From contig JADJXJ010000003.1 in assembly GCA_016715945.1 (NCBI GenBank), forward strand, positions 620,001 to 684,000: 64,000 nt of DNA. Reading direction: 5' to 3'. A program made the translations under genes and the position numbers. The notes below the pieces were generated by a model. The model searched no databases and was not told where the DNA came from. It was given only the letters and a program-made list of their open reading frames with translations. The stretch is from Bacteroidota bacterium. Its GTDB lineage: Bacteria > Bacteroidota > Bacteroidia > Bacteroidales > F082. This document shows, one piece after another, positions 56,195 to 64,000 of the stretch. The number at the start of each line of letters is the position of its first letter. Within the stretch, counting starts at the first letter, position 1.

Positions 56195-56993
56195 TTGGAA
56201 TGTAATTGATTAGTATGTTGCGAAGTTCGAACCAGCCACTTTCGGGGATATGGTAATTGCCAAGTGGTTTTGGTGCCTGGTTGTCGTAGCATGTGTTTGC
56301 CTCGGTGATGGCTGCATCCACAATTCCCTCCTGAGCGCGCAAGGTTTCTATGATTTGGCTACGCAGGAGCCTGCCGTCGAAAGGTAATTTCTTAAGCAGG
56401 TTTTTAACTGCATCAACAGCCACTTCATTATCGCTGTTGAACGGTTGGCCACTGCTTTGCAGCACCATTGGGTCGTAAAAGATGTCAAGCCTTATATCCA
56501 GAAAAACAGCAGGGCCACTGATGAAGCGTATGGGTGTTCCGGCATATTTTAAAGCCTGCATATAGGCCACCAAACCCCTCATCTCATCGTTAGTAAGCGA
56601 TGTAAGGTTGTCGCCATCCCGTTTTGCCACTTTGATCACCAGGCCGCTGTTGGTTTCGAGCACGCTGCACTGGTCGATGATGGCAGGCTGACCATCATTT
56701 GGGTAAACGGGTCGGCCTTCGGTATCGTAGATGAGTGTGCTGCCCGGCCTGAACTGCATGGCAGTACTGCGGTACCAGGGCAACGAACCCGGCGATTTAC
56801 GTCTTAGCATATCGGCCACATCGAGTTTGAAGAGGTCAAACAGTTGTTCCAGTGAGGCTATTGCCACAGCCGTTACATACGCCCACAGCCGCCACACAGC
56901 CATTTTACTGCTGCTGTCAAGTGCCTCTAAGCCTGGCTGCTGTGCCCTCGCCTCAACGATCTGGTCAAATATCTCGCCTATGCTGCGTGCCAT
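56187..56993 (-). CDS. Baseplate gpJ-like protein
   Basis: A 268-residue protein: MARSIGEIFDQIVEARAQQPGLEALDSSSKMAVWRLWAYVTAVAIASLEQLFDLFK, then a beta-rich middle and a C-terminal wedge-like region (LLKKLPFDGRLLRSQIIETLRAQEGIVDAAI). The pattern fits the Bacteroidetes version of the baseplate J subunit, which links the baseplate to the fibres. It is followed by the repeat-bearing tail gene. Confidence 0.65.
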   Translation of the reverse strand: MARSIGEIFDQIVEARAQQPGLEALDSSSKMAVWRLWAYVTAVAIASLEQLFDLFKLDVADMLRRKSPGSLPWYRSTAMQFRPGSTLIYDTEGRPVYPNDGQPAIIDQCSVLETNSGLVIKVAKRDGDNLTSLTNDEMRGLVAYMQALKYAGTPIRFISGPAVFLDIRLDIFYDPMVLQSSGQPFNSDNEVAVDAVKNLLKKLPFDGRLLRSQIIETLRAQEGIVDAAITEANTCYDNQAPKPLGNYHIPESGWFELRNILINYIPNV

Positions 56994-57001
56994 GATTATA
57001 T

Positions 57002-57820
57002 TTATCTTGTATATTCAACTAACCACTCGTTGTTTTTGATGCATGTGAGCCGCGCGGACGTGTACTTTATAAGGTCATACCTCCCATGCACTAATTGCTC
57101 GCCGCCCGAAATAACTGTTTCATCCACAATGAAATTGAGTTGGGTTTCTGTATCGGACATCAAACATAGTTCGTACACACTCCCAATCTCGTAGCCTTCG
57201 CCTGGCGTAAATTGATTTTGGTGATGAATATTGACATTAAAATAAGGAGGTGGATTTCTTGGGTCTAATTCGGCATAAAGGAGTATCAGGTGGTTTTTGT
57301 GAATAGGTAGCAAATCAAAAGTATCAACAACAGGGTTTTCTGCGATGATTTGTTTGTTGCTGTTGTTGATCAAATTGACAACATCATTTTCGTCGAGCAG
57401 TTCGGCGGGCGGGTTGGCGCTTTGGGCTATCGGCTGCCAGCCGCGCCAATAATTGCCCACCTTGTTGCGGAAAAAGATAAAGTGGCCCGATTGGTCGGGG
57501 TATGCTGCATAAAGAAGCTGAACAACCATAGATTTAATGTCGAACACCTGCAAAACGGCCGGCGGTGGTACCTCAGGTATGTTGTCGTAAGAGCTGAGGG
57601 CCGGCAGGTCGTACCAGCCGCTGGTGGTAACGGTGTTGAGGTTGGTGTTGGTGGGCAGCGTGGCCACAAGCAGCATAGCTGGTTTCCACGCCAAGGCGCC
57701 GTTGGCGGGGTTTTGGGTGAGGGCATGGCCTGCTTCGTTGGGCACACCCAGCATCACCTCGTTGAAGCTCACGTCCGAGGGGCTTTGGTTTTGCAGCAAA
57801 ACAAGGTCGTATTGTGCCAT
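57002..57820 (-). CDS. Tail fibre-like protein, short form
   Basis: A 272-residue protein. The ATG at 57820 (MAQYDLVLLQNQSPSDV) is chosen because it matches the start of the neighbouring gene; 35 further upstream codons would overlap it by 101 bases. The first 45 residues are paralogous to those of the next protein upstream (MAQYDL, then G-LTQ-P-NGAL-W), followed by a different beta-rich body. A common N-terminal anchor with variable distal parts is typical of fibres. Confidence 0.65.
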   Translation of the reverse strand: MAQYDLVLLQNQSPSDVSFNEVMLGVPNEAGHALTQNPANGALAWKPAMLLVATLPTNTNLNTVTTSGWYDLPALSSYDNIPEVPPPAVLQVFDIKSMVVQLLYAAYPDQSGHFIFFRNKVGNYWRGWQPIAQSANPPAELLDENDVVNLINNSNKQIIAENPVVDTFDLLPIHKNHLILLYAELDPRNPPPYFNVNIHHQNQFTPGEGYEIGSVYELCLMSDTETQLNFIVDETVISGGEQLVHGRYDLIKYTSARLTCIKNNEWLVEYTR

Positions 57821-57824
57821 GGCA

Positions 57825-58910
57825 TTACCAGCTTGCGAGTGCAGCACGCTTCCAGCGGGCAGTGCCGGCGGCTCCGCCCACGGTGCAGATGTAAAGATAA
57901 CCTTCGGTGCTGTCGATATGCACATCGAATAAGGTGCCTGCTGCGGTTGCGCTGGCAGGCTTGGTTGGGGTGCGTCGCAGGGCCACGCTGCTTAGGGTGG
58001 TATCGTGGTCGGCCACGTTGGCAGCCAAAGCAGCGAGTGTTTGGTTGATGTTGGTGGCAGAGCCGTAGGTGTAGGGTGCATTGAGCACGGCCGTGTTGAA
58101 ATCGCTGATTTTGCTGGCCGTAAGACTGGGTATGCGGGCAGCATTGAGCACGCCGGAGGTAATGTTGGCCGCGTCGGTGGTGTCAACATTAGGCACGTTG
58201 CCCAGGCCTATGTCGGCCTTGGTAAAGGCATAGAGGCGTTCTTTGGCAATAGTACCAGAGCCAGCGGCATTGATGTCGGCAATGAGGCTCGATTTGAGTG
58301 CTATTTCGCTGATAGCCACAGTAGCCTGTTTGATCACCTTTCCGCTGGTGCCGTTAAAGAGCGCCACGCGATTGTCAACGGAGCTCGAAGGGCCGGTTAC
58401 TACGCCATCAATGTTGGTTTGCACAATCACCCAGTTTGTGCCCACGGTAGCGTGGTCGCCTGCTGCGCTGTTGTCCTGGCTGCAAATGAGCACATCGCCT
58501 ACTTCTACTACAGGGCCCGAGGCGCCGCCTACGCGGCCTGCTGCCGTAATGCGGTAGGAGTCGCCCGCATTTCCTGCCGGATAGTTGGGGTTGGAGGCAC
58601 AGTTGAGGCCTCCCTTGAACACCATAGCGTCGCTGGCGGCCAGGTGGTTCACGATTTTGTTATATACCGCCAGAGCATCGGGCAGTTTGCCTGCTGCGGG
58701 GGGTGTGTCGAGGTTGCTCACTATGGCCGAACCGCTTACAGTGCCGCTGAGCACACCGTCTATTAGGGTTTTACTCCACGAAAGGGCGCCGTTGATGGGG
58801 TCTTGGGTGAGAAACATTCCCTGGGCTGTAGGCTTGGGGACAATTTGCTCGGCAAACTCAATGCCACTGGTGGCATTGTTGCGTAAAAAGATGAGGTCGT
58901 ATTGTGCCAT
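57825..58910 (-). CDS. Tail fibre-like protein, long form
   Basis: A 361-residue protein with the shared N-terminal anchor (MAQYDLIFLRNNATSG ... FLTQDPINGALSW) and a middle that carries the common fibre motif SSSVDNRVALFNGTSGKVIKQATVAI. The end has GTLFDVHIDSTEGYLYICTVGGAAGTARWKRAAL, a C-terminal beta domain seen in other phage fibres. It probably binds the host surface. It lies 4 bases upstream of the short form. Confidence 0.75.
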   Translation of the reverse strand: MAQYDLIFLRNNATSGIEFAEQIVPKPTAQGMFLTQDPINGALSWSKTLIDGVLSGTVSGSAIVSNLDTPPAAGKLPDALAVYNKIVNHLAASDAMVFKGGLNCASNPNYPAGNAGDSYRITAAGRVGGASGPVVEVGDVLICSQDNSAAGDHATVGTNWVIVQTNIDGVVTGPSSSVDNRVALFNGTSGKVIKQATVAISEIALKSSLIADINAAGSGTIAKERLYAFTKADIGLGNVPNVDTTDAANITSGVLNAARIPSLTASKISDFNTAVLNAPYTYGSATNINQTLAALAANVADHDTTLSSVALRRTPTKPASATAAGTLFDVHIDSTEGYLYICTVGGAAGTARWKRAALASW

Positions 58911-58940
58911 GGTTTAAAAGGGTTTTAAATAGTTTTTGAT

Positions 58941-59183
58941 TTATTTCCAAATTTCATATTTGAGGGTAACGCTGTCTTGCCTGTTGGTAATCATGAAGGT
59001 GATAATCTGGCTCAGGCGTTGCACATCGAGGCGCAGGCCAATGCTCACCCCGTAGCGTTGTTCAACATCAGCCACCGCATTCTCAGCCTGTTGAACCTGT
59101 TGTTTTTCGGCCTCCATCAAGGCTTGCCTGAGGGCTTCGGTGTCGGGCGCAGCAGGGTTTGTGTTTTTCTTTTGTTTTGTCAT
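58941..59183 (-). CDS. Small charged tail-module protein
   Basis: An 80-residue protein with an Ala/Gln/Glu-rich helix (ALRQALMEAEKQQVQQAENAVADVEQRY) and a short beta end (DSVTLKYEIWK). I do not recognise it. It lies between the LysM-like and fibre genes. Confidence 0.6.
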   Translation of the reverse strand: MTKQKKNTNPAAPDTEALRQALMEAEKQQVQQAENAVADVEQRYGVSIGLRLDVQRLSQIITFMITNRQDSVTLKYEIWK

Positions 59184-59203
59184 ATATTTTCTTTGTTGGT
59201 GTT

Positions 59204-59626
59204 TCAGAAGTTAATGAGAGGGGTGCGTTTCCAGCGTCCGTTGGTGTGGTGATACACATGGTCGTCGCCCAGGTAGTAGTTAGCCTGTGGTGGCTGTGGG
59301 GGGTCGTTGGCCGTGAGGGGCTCGTGCTCGTTTTCGACCAGGCTGGCAGGCAACTGGGGCAGACGTTGTGCAAGGGCATGGGTGATGAGTTGTGCGGTTG
59401 AATAGGAAGGTGGCGGCGTTGTGTGGTGCAAGGCCGGGGCAGGCTTCGATGGTTCATCAGGCAGGGTAAGCGATGTGGCTGGTGCGATATCGTCTGTAAT
59501 GCCCGACAGGATAGAGCGGTTGAGGCTGAGTATGGCAAACATGGCATCGAGGCTGCCACAATGTTCGATGGCCACATCTGCAAGGCTTTGCCCCTGGCCT
59601 ACAAGTATGGTCTTAAAGGCGCACAT
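59204..59626 (-). CDS. LysM-like tail protein
   Basis: A 140-residue protein; the ATG at 59626 (MCAFKTILVGQGQSL) is preferred over a TTG at 59650. Residues 6-55 (LVGQGQSLADVAIEHCGSLDAMFAILSLNRSILSGITDDIAPATSLTLP) have the LysM/tail-X pattern, followed by a Pro-rich tail. Such proteins bind peptidoglycan or sit at the tail-baseplate joint. It overlaps the upstream spanin-like gene by 14 bases. Confidence 0.7.
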   Translation of the reverse strand: MCAFKTILVGQGQSLADVAIEHCGSLDAMFAILSLNRSILSGITDDIAPATSLTLPDEPSKPAPALHHTTPPPSYSTAQLITHALAQRLPQLPASLVENEHEPLTANDPPQPPQANYYLGDDHVYHHTNGRWKRTPLINF

Positions 59627-60083
59627 AGCCGATAATTTTAAGTGCAACAATCAGTATAAAGGCTATGCCCAACCACATCAGTGTTTTTTGCCAAATGAAA
59701 AGGCGGTTTACCTCCACGGTGCGCACCACCTCTATGGGCACTTGCCGTTCGACAATGCTATCGCGCACGGCAATGTGCTGCACCGGGGGAGTGTAGCTGC
59801 TGCGGTAGGTGAGCTGGCTGCCTGCGAGTTGGAGTGCAGTGCTGACGTTGTATCCCTTGAGTTCGTCGAGGGCTGTAATCAGCACACGTTTGGTGCTGTC
59901 GCATTCAAGTTGCAGCCTCAGCAGGGCGCTGTCGTCGGGCAGGTGCACGGGAACCAGCCTTGGCCGAAGCTCAATGCGGCTCATTACCGGCACCTGGTTG
60001 GCCGGCTGGGGCGCTTTGCATCCGGCAGTCATTGCCAGGATAATCGTGGCCATTAAGACTGATTTTGTTGTTTTAGCAGGCAT
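59613..60083 (-). CDS. Spanin-like lipoprotein with C-terminal membrane span
   Basis: A 156-residue protein with a lipoprotein signal (MPAKTTKSVLMATIILAMTAGC, lipobox Cys22) and a C-terminal membrane span (LMWLGIAFILIVALKIIGYV). A lipid-anchored N-terminus plus an inner-membrane C-terminus is the layout of a unimolecular spanin, which joins outer and inner membranes in the last step of lysis. It follows the lysozyme and holin-like genes. The start at 60083 overlaps the upstream gene by 31 bases; the alternative ATG at 60053 (TAATG overlap) would leave no positive N-region. Confidence 0.7.
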   Translation of the reverse strand: MPAKTTKSVLMATIILAMTAGCKAPQPANQVPVMSRIELRPRLVPVHLPDDSALLRLQLECDSTKRVLITALDELKGYNVSTALQLAGSQLTYRSSYTPPVQHIAVRDSIVERQVPIEVVRTVEVNRLFIWQKTLMWLGIAFILIVALKIIGYVRL

Positions 60084-60358
60084 TTGAGTTCGTTCATCTT
60101 TTTGATGAGGGTTGCATTTTCGTCTTTTAGTTTTTGAATCTGACCTTGAAGGTCGTTGACCAGCAATAGTAGTTCTGCATTTTGCCGTTTCACAACTATG
60201 AGCTCATCGAGGGTTTTGGTATAGTTTTCGGTGAGCAGGCCGATGCTTTTTTGCAAATCGGCAATAAAGTCGTTGTTGCGTTGGCGGCGGCTGGCCAGCC
60301 AGGTGAACAGGCTTCCCAAAATACCCGAGCTTATGGCGGTTATGAGCAACTCTCTCAT
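60053..60358 (-). CDS. Holin-like small membrane protein with coiled coil
   Basis: A 101-residue protein with one N-terminal membrane segment (LLITAISSGILGSLFTWLA) and a long coiled coil (DFIADLQKSIGLLTENYTKTLDELIVVKRQNAELLLLVNDLQGQIQKLKDENATLIKKMNEL). By position next to the lysozyme it may act as holin or signal-anchor partner; this is not a classic holin pattern. The ATG overlaps the lysozyme stop by 4 bases. Confidence 0.6.
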   Translation of the reverse strand: MRELLITAISSGILGSLFTWLASRRQRNNDFIADLQKSIGLLTENYTKTLDELIVVKRQNAELLLLVNDLQGQIQKLKDENATLIKKMNELKCLLKQQNQS

Positions 60359-60792
60359 GCTTGATTGGTGTTGAAAAACAAATTGGCTTCGTCGGCACGT
60401 CGTTTGGCCAGGCCCGGCAATGGCTTACCGTTGGCATAAATCCAGCGGGCAAACTCGGCCCTAATGTCGGCCTCCGGGGCTGCTGTTCTGATTTTGCGCA
60501 GCAGAGTGCTGTTGAGAAATGCTTTTGCTCCCACATTGAACACAAAGCTCACCAGTGCATCGAACTGGTGCTGCTTCAAGCCGGGGAGTGCAGTGTTTAC
60601 TATCGCTTCGGCTGCTGCCAGATCGCTTTGGAGCAACATGTGGGCCTGTGCCTCGGTGATACGCATACCGGCCTGTGCTGTTCGTGTGTGGCCGTATCCT
60701 ATTGTCCATCGTCCGGCAGGGCATTGGTAGGCTTCAAGGCGCAGGCCCTCGTGCGTTTTGATCAAATTCAAACCGGTGGAGCTTGTTTTCAT
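60355..60792 (-). CDS. Phage GH24 lysozyme (endolysin)
   Basis: A 145-residue muramidase: THEGLRLEAYQCPAGRWTIGYGHT. The catalytic triad spacing E15-8-C24-5-T30 fits GH24 (E-D/C-T, with Cys instead of the usual Asp). Later FVFNVGAKAFLNSTLLRKI fits the family. No signal peptide or N-terminal anchor is present, so export probably needs the neighbouring holin-like protein. Confidence 0.9.
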   Translation of the reverse strand: MKTSSTGLNLIKTHEGLRLEAYQCPAGRWTIGYGHTRTAQAGMRITEAQAHMLLQSDLAAAEAIVNTALPGLKQHQFDALVSFVFNVGAKAFLNSTLLRKIRTAAPEADIRAEFARWIYANGKPLPGLAKRRADEANLFFNTNQA

Positions 60793-61079
60793 GGCGTCGA
60801 ACGTTCTGCTTTAAGAAGGATGTTTCCGTTGTTGATGAACAAAGTGAACATGCGGAGGCCTATGCGACGTAGTTGAAGGCCGATTTCGCGTCGCAGTGGT
60901 TCGGTTTGTTCGTCAAGCAGATGTTCGGGTAGTCCCACGCCCAGGCCCGGATGTTGCCTGAAGTGCCCTTTTGAGGCCTGCAGCAGGCATGCCACCTCCT
61001 GATTGAGGCATTCGGCCACAACGAAGTCGCCATCGGCTATGGCTGGCGAAAAGTCGTTTAGCAGCACAATGTCGTTCAT
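60789..61079 (-). CDS. Baseplate wedge gp25/gpW-like protein
   Basis: A 96-residue protein: MNDIVLLNDFSPAIADGDFVVAECLNQEVACLLQASKGHFRQHPGLGVGL. The pattern fits GPW/gp25 wedge proteins of contractile tails. It overlaps the upstream spike-like gene by 4 bases. Its presence favours a contractile tail. Confidence 0.6.
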   Translation of the reverse strand: MNDIVLLNDFSPAIADGDFVVAECLNQEVACLLQASKGHFRQHPGLGVGLPEHLLDEQTEPLRREIGLQLRRIGLRMFTLFINNGNILLKAERSTP

Positions 61080-61573
61080 GGCAGCAGGGTTTTGATGTTT
61101 TGTTCCAATTCGATGAGTTTGGTTACCACATCGGGTGTGGGCGGGCCACTCGGAGCATTGGGGGCGAGCACGTTCACCTTGAATTGGCGCAGCAGTTGCA
61201 TCAGCTCGGCCAGGATTTTGCCCAGGCTGACGCCTTGAGCGTTCAGTTGAAGAGTGCCACTTTGTGCGTCGATGGTAAATTGCAGTTTGTCTTGTTTTAG
61301 TTCGATGAGCTGAACCTCGTCCACCTTAATCAAACACAACCGGCGGCGCAGGCCGTTGCTCAGGTCGGCCACCAGCACCCGGCTGTTCAGGGCAGGTTTT
61401 ATCAACAGATTGCCGGGTACGTTGCTGCTAAAAAGCTGCACATCGCTGTATAGCATGTCGCCGCTCTCTACCGTGCAGGTGTTTTCGTCGAGCATCACCA
61501 CTTTAGCAACAAAAAGATTGTCGGTTGCGGGGCCGGCAATGGCACGGATAATATCTTTCACGTTCTGGCTCAT
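61076..61573 (-). CDS. Baseplate spike/assembly gpV-like protein
   Basis: A 165-residue protein with an OB-fold-like N-terminus (LFVAKVVMLDENTCTVESGDMLYSDVQLFS) and a beta middle (DKLQFTIDAQSGTLQLNAQGV), as in short gpV-type spikes. The C-terminal part is helical. It overlaps the hub gene by 4 bases. Confidence 0.6.
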   Translation of the reverse strand: MSQNVKDIIRAIAGPATDNLFVAKVVMLDENTCTVESGDMLYSDVQLFSSNVPGNLLIKPALNSRVLVADLSNGLRRRLCLIKVDEVQLIELKQDKLQFTIDAQSGTLQLNAQGVSLGKILAELMQLLRQFKVNVLAPNAPSGPPTPDVVTKLIELEQNIKTLLP

Positions 61574-62511
61574 AATTTTCGACCGAGAATTATGGTACGA
61601 GAGGCGCCCTCTTTGCTCATTCGGGTAATGACTTCGGTGGCATAATAGGTGCCCGATTTGTGCTGATAGTCATTGTCGTATAGGCTGACGGCAAAACCGG
61701 CATCGCAAAAGGGGAGCAGCCAAGCTGTGAAGCTACCGCTGTAGCCGGTGTACGATTTCACTTTGAGTTGTTCGTCGGCCAGCTTTTGCAGGCTGGGCAT
61801 GTGGCTGACGCCTTCAATTTTTATTTGCACCACATCACCCCCGCTTTGCCCGGCAGTGGCGCGCAGCACTTTGCCATCGTGGCTTTTGCCTTCAACCACC
61901 ACCTGAACTTTACGATCGTCGGCGTTTCTAAACTCCAGCTCGCTTTTTTCTATGTTATGCTGAAAGGAGTAAACGGCTTCACCAAAAAGCTCGCTGTAAG
62001 GCGGGTGCACGTGCAGGGTTTTCCCTTTAATGTAGATGTTGGCCCGAGTTTCTTCCTGCAATTGTTTAAGCATTTGCCAGGCAGTTTGGTTGCGTACCAC
62101 ATAGCGGTCGTAACGAAAATCGTAGTCGTTGGCCAGTTGGAAGCCACCGGGCAGCAGGTAGTTGAGCAGTTGGTCGAGGCTGGGATTGATAAACTCGCGG
62201 TTTTGCAAAGGATAACGAAAGATGTAGAGTGCATCTTCGCAGTGCAGGCTCAGGCTGCCGTCGTTTGTGGCAATGCGCTCAAGATAGCCCTCAAACTCGG
62301 TACGTATGTAATTATCGTAGCCCAGCTGAATTTTCACGGCATCGCCCGGTTTGATTTGTTGCTCTATATTCAGGGTTTTGTTGAAAAAAGTGGCTGGAAG
62401 CACAATGATTGCCGTGTCAGAAAGTTGCTCGACTGAACGCACAATTTCCACGCTTTCGAGCATGGCCAGGCGGTAGTTGCCTATGGTGATATTCCACTGC
62501 ATTATATACAT
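61570..62511 (-). CDS. Baseplate hub, late-control D-like protein
   Basis: A 313-residue hub: NITIGNYRLAMLESVEIVRSVEQLSDTAIIVLP, IKPGDAVKIQLGYDN, the RNQTAWQMLKQLQEETRANIYIKGKTLHV region, and EFRNADDRKVQVVVEGKSHDGKVL match GPD/late control hubs. The start at 62511 uses the TGATG overlap with the upstream gene; an ATG at 62502 (MQWNITIG) is equally possible. Confidence 0.7.
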   Translation of the reverse strand: MYIMQWNITIGNYRLAMLESVEIVRSVEQLSDTAIIVLPATFFNKTLNIEQQIKPGDAVKIQLGYDNYIRTEFEGYLERIATNDGSLSLHCEDALYIFRYPLQNREFINPSLDQLLNYLLPGGFQLANDYDFRYDRYVVRNQTAWQMLKQLQEETRANIYIKGKTLHVHPPYSELFGEAVYSFQHNIEKSELEFRNADDRKVQVVVEGKSHDGKVLRATAGQSGGDVVQIKIEGVSHMPSLQKLADEQLKVKSYTGYSGSFTAWLLPFCDAGFAVSLYDNDYQHKSGTYYATEVITRMSKEGASRTIILGRKL

Positions 62512-63041
62512 CAATGGGCAATTAAAAGATCGTAAACATCGTCGCTGTAGGCTTTTATACTAAAAGCCTGGTTTGCTTGGCCTTTTGTGTGTGGCAGGTC
62601 GTATTGTTCGATCACAATGTCGTAGATGCCAAGTTCGTTGAGCAGTCGGCACTGCACCTGTATTGGGGCAGCCAGGTTGCAGTAGCGCATGAGCAGGCCT
62701 AAGTTTTCGGCCAGCGATTGTTCGCTGCCAACGAGCAGGCCACTGATGGTTATTTCGGCATCATCCTGTGTCCAGCGCTCTTTGATGGTGCCGCGTATGT
62801 TGCCTTTGGCCACATGGCGGCGCACCACGACATTGCGCTGGCTCACCGAAACAAAAGGATCGATGGGGAAGCTGAAGCTGTCGAGGCCGTCGGCTGTAAA
62901 CACAACAGGATATTGTTTGGTAGGCATCAGCCCTTCGGCCAGCTCAATGCTGCCATCGGGCTGGCGCACAATCACCACCTTTTCAGCAAAACTAAGGGGC
63001 GGCAGGTTGTAGCCAAATGCTATGCTTGCTTGTGTTTTCAT
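62511..63041 (-). CDS. Phage tail protein, DUF6046-like
   Basis: A 176-residue protein. ATG 63041 overlaps the tape-measure stop (ATGA); the same frame reads further upstream into that gene and is rejected. NVVVRRHVAKGNIRGTIKERWTQDDAEITISGLLVGS and NLGLLMRYCNLAAPIQVQCRLLNELGIYDIVIE match what I recall of DUF6046, found in Bacteroidetes prophages between tape measure and hub. Probably a tail-tube or hub adaptor. Confidence 0.65.
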   Translation of the reverse strand: MKTQASIAFGYNLPPLSFAEKVVIVRQPDGSIELAEGLMPTKQYPVVFTADGLDSFSFPIDPFVSVSQRNVVVRRHVAKGNIRGTIKERWTQDDAEITISGLLVGSEQSLAENLGLLMRYCNLAAPIQVQCRLLNELGIYDIVIEQYDLPHTKGQANQAFSIKAYSDDVYDLLIAH

Positions 63042-64000
63042 GCGGTTGCGTAGGCCATGTTGAGCACCCTGATGAGCGCCTGTTCCACCTGTTGCTGCAT
63101 ATCGGCCGATTTGTCGCGCCATTGCCCTTCGAAGTGGATGTGCTCAACCAGATTGCGCAGGTTGATGTTGATTTGGGTGTTGCGTGTGCCACCTGAGGTA
63201 ATGTTTTCGGTGGCAGCGGCCACAGGGCTTGGGTTGATTTGGTCATTTGCGGCGAGCCCGGTAGTACCGCTGATGACCGGAGCATCAATCCCCAGCTTTT
63301 TTTTAAGGCTGCCTGCCACGTCTCCAAGTGTGGTGTTGTTCCAATTTAGCTGTAACACTTTGATGGCATTGCGCTGAGCTTGCAATTGATCCATCTTGCC
63401 TTTTGCGGCGGCAATTTCGGCAGCCCTTTCGAGTTGTTTGTTCTCTATCGTGGCCAAACCAGCTCTGGCGGCATCCTTATCCCAGAGCGCTTGCAACTTG
63501 TACCATGCCCGTTGGATGAGCTCAATACCCGTCAGAAAGGTGTCCTGTATCTCGAGCCAGGCGATCTGATGGGTGGTTTTGAATATTTGCCATGATACAA
63601 CCAGATAATTCATCAGGTTTTTCCATGTTTGGCTCCATCCGTCCAGCTTTACGATGAGGAAGCCAATAAGGGCCACTAATGCCACAATTGAGGCAATTAT
63701 CCATGTAACAGGATTGGCAAAAATGGCCGCATTGAGCCGCCACCAGCTTGCTGTTTGCAGGTTGTTCCAGAGCATGATAGCCGATGACCAGGCTATTGAT
63801 GCCATCTGTGCACCCTTCATCAATAGCAGTGCAGTTGCCACACCGGTTATTGCCGAGGCCAGGCCAATAAACAAGGGGCTGCCGGCCTTAATTTTATCAA
63901 CAAATACTCCGAACGCATCGGCTATCGTTCTTAAAATTGCCCAAAACCCGCTGAAAGCACCCGTGATGGTGCGGGCCAGCAGACCGATGATTTGTTGAAT
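63038..64000 (-). CDS. Phage tail tape measure protein, 5' end outside window
   Basis: The frame is open to base 64000, giving 320 C-terminal residues. Visible: several hydrophobic segments (ITGVATALLLMKG, WIIASIVALVALIGFLIV), an amphipathic region, and a Gly/Asn linker. Tape measure proteins are usually much longer, so most lies beyond the window. It precedes the DUF6046-like gene with an ATGA overlap. Confidence 0.8.
   Translation of the reverse strand: MQQIIGLLARTITGAFSGFWAILRTIADAFGVFVDKIKAGSPLFIGLASAITGVATALLLMKGAQMASIAWSSAIMLWNNLQTASWWRLNAAIFANPVTWIIASIVALVALIGFLIVKLDGWSQTWKNLMNYLVVSWQIFKTTHQIAWLEIQDTFLTGIELIQRAWYKLQALWDKDAARAGLATIENKQLERAAEIAAAKGKMDQLQAQRNAIKVLQLNWNNTTLGDVAGSLKKKLGIDAPVISGTTGLAANDQINPSPVAAATENITSGGTRNTQININLRNLVEHIHFEGQWRDKSADMQQQVEQALIRVLNMAYATA

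Larger units (their letters stand above)
53535..64000 (-). mobile_element. Tail and lysis module of a prophage or tailocin, continuing past the window
   Basis: Sixteen tightly packed minus-strand genes with mostly 4-8 base overlaps (ATGA, TGATG), in phage late order: tape measure, tail protein, hub, spike, gp25-like wedge, GH24 lysozyme, holin-like, spanin-like, LysM-like, two fibres, gpJ-like, repeat-bearing tail protein and two tip proteins. No head, portal, terminase or integrase gene is in the window. The left boundary is at the 22-bp tandem repeat. Confidence 0.85.

Noticed and set aside
53535..64000. Extracellular contractile injection system (Afp/PVC/MAC type)
   Set aside because: A lysozyme-holin-spanin cassette, tape measure and late-control hub in phage order are present, and no AAA ATPase or toxin cargo gene is seen. 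It cannot be fully excluded without the right-hand genes.

Overview
The window looks like chromosomal DNA of a Bacteroidetes bacterium, probably an environmental member near the Bacteroidales (the rank is inference). Support: secreted proteins with type IX secretion (Por) C-terminal sorting domains; LytS/LytTR signalling with a Reg_prop/Y_Y_Y sensor; a complete MoxR-Bat operon; a menaquinone methyltransferase; lpxD-lpxC-fabZ-lpxA-efp-lpxD2 gene order; and promoters matching the Bacteroidetes consensus TTTG-N19-TAnnTTTG rather than -35/-10 boxes. There are no rRNA genes, CRISPR arrays or recognisable insertion sequences. One tRNA gene (Glu, anticodon TTC) is present.

Layout. 1-5.6 kb: a disaccharide operon with the 3' part of a trehalose synthase-like GH13 enzyme, a beta-phosphoglucomutase/GH65 phosphorylase fusion and two tandem uridine-kinase-like P-loop kinases. 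5.8-20.2 kb: a LytS-type sensor kinase, a LytTR regulator and a lone receiver protein whose stop overlaps the start of a 2,024-residue secreted protein, followed by a secreted FnIII protein and a probable outer-membrane barrel. 20.3-23.4 kb (minus): menG, a heptose-kinase-like gene and an aspartate aminotransferase with an apparent frameshift. 23.4-29.3 kb: a DUF7935-like membrane protein, a triple-DUF4397 T9SS protein, an ECF sigma factor and a long-chain acyl-CoA ligase. 29.4-37 kb: tRNA-Glu, comEC and two large T9SS cargo proteins. 37.2-46.9 kb (minus): a nine-gene Bat operon (moxR, DUF58, a BatD-like membrane protein, batA, B, C, D, E and a pseudo-transglutaminase lipoprotein). 47.1-52 kb (plus): lipid A genes and efp. 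52-53.5 kb: a PAS histidine kinase with no credible start codon. 53.5-64 kb (minus): the tail and lysis module of a prophage or tailocin, running off the window.

How they work together. The first operon can turn trehalose or maltose into glucose and glucose 6-phosphate. The LytS/LytTR pair plausibly controls the secreted-protein locus beside it. The divergent 46.9-47.1 kb region fires the Bat operon one way and lipid A synthesis the other. The phage block reads tape measure, hub, spike, wedge, lysozyme, holin-like protein, spanin-like protein, LysM-like protein, fibres and baseplate proteins, mostly with ATGA or TGATG overlaps.

Most notable: the uncharacterised receiver plus giant-secreted-protein locus; a 48-bp tandem array in a tail gene with a 192-bp higher-order period; two core genes (aspC, lpxC/fabZ) each out of frame by one base; a beta-propeller inserted inside an FnIII domain; and a 22-bp tandem repeat at the junction of the phage island and the kinase gene it may have truncated.
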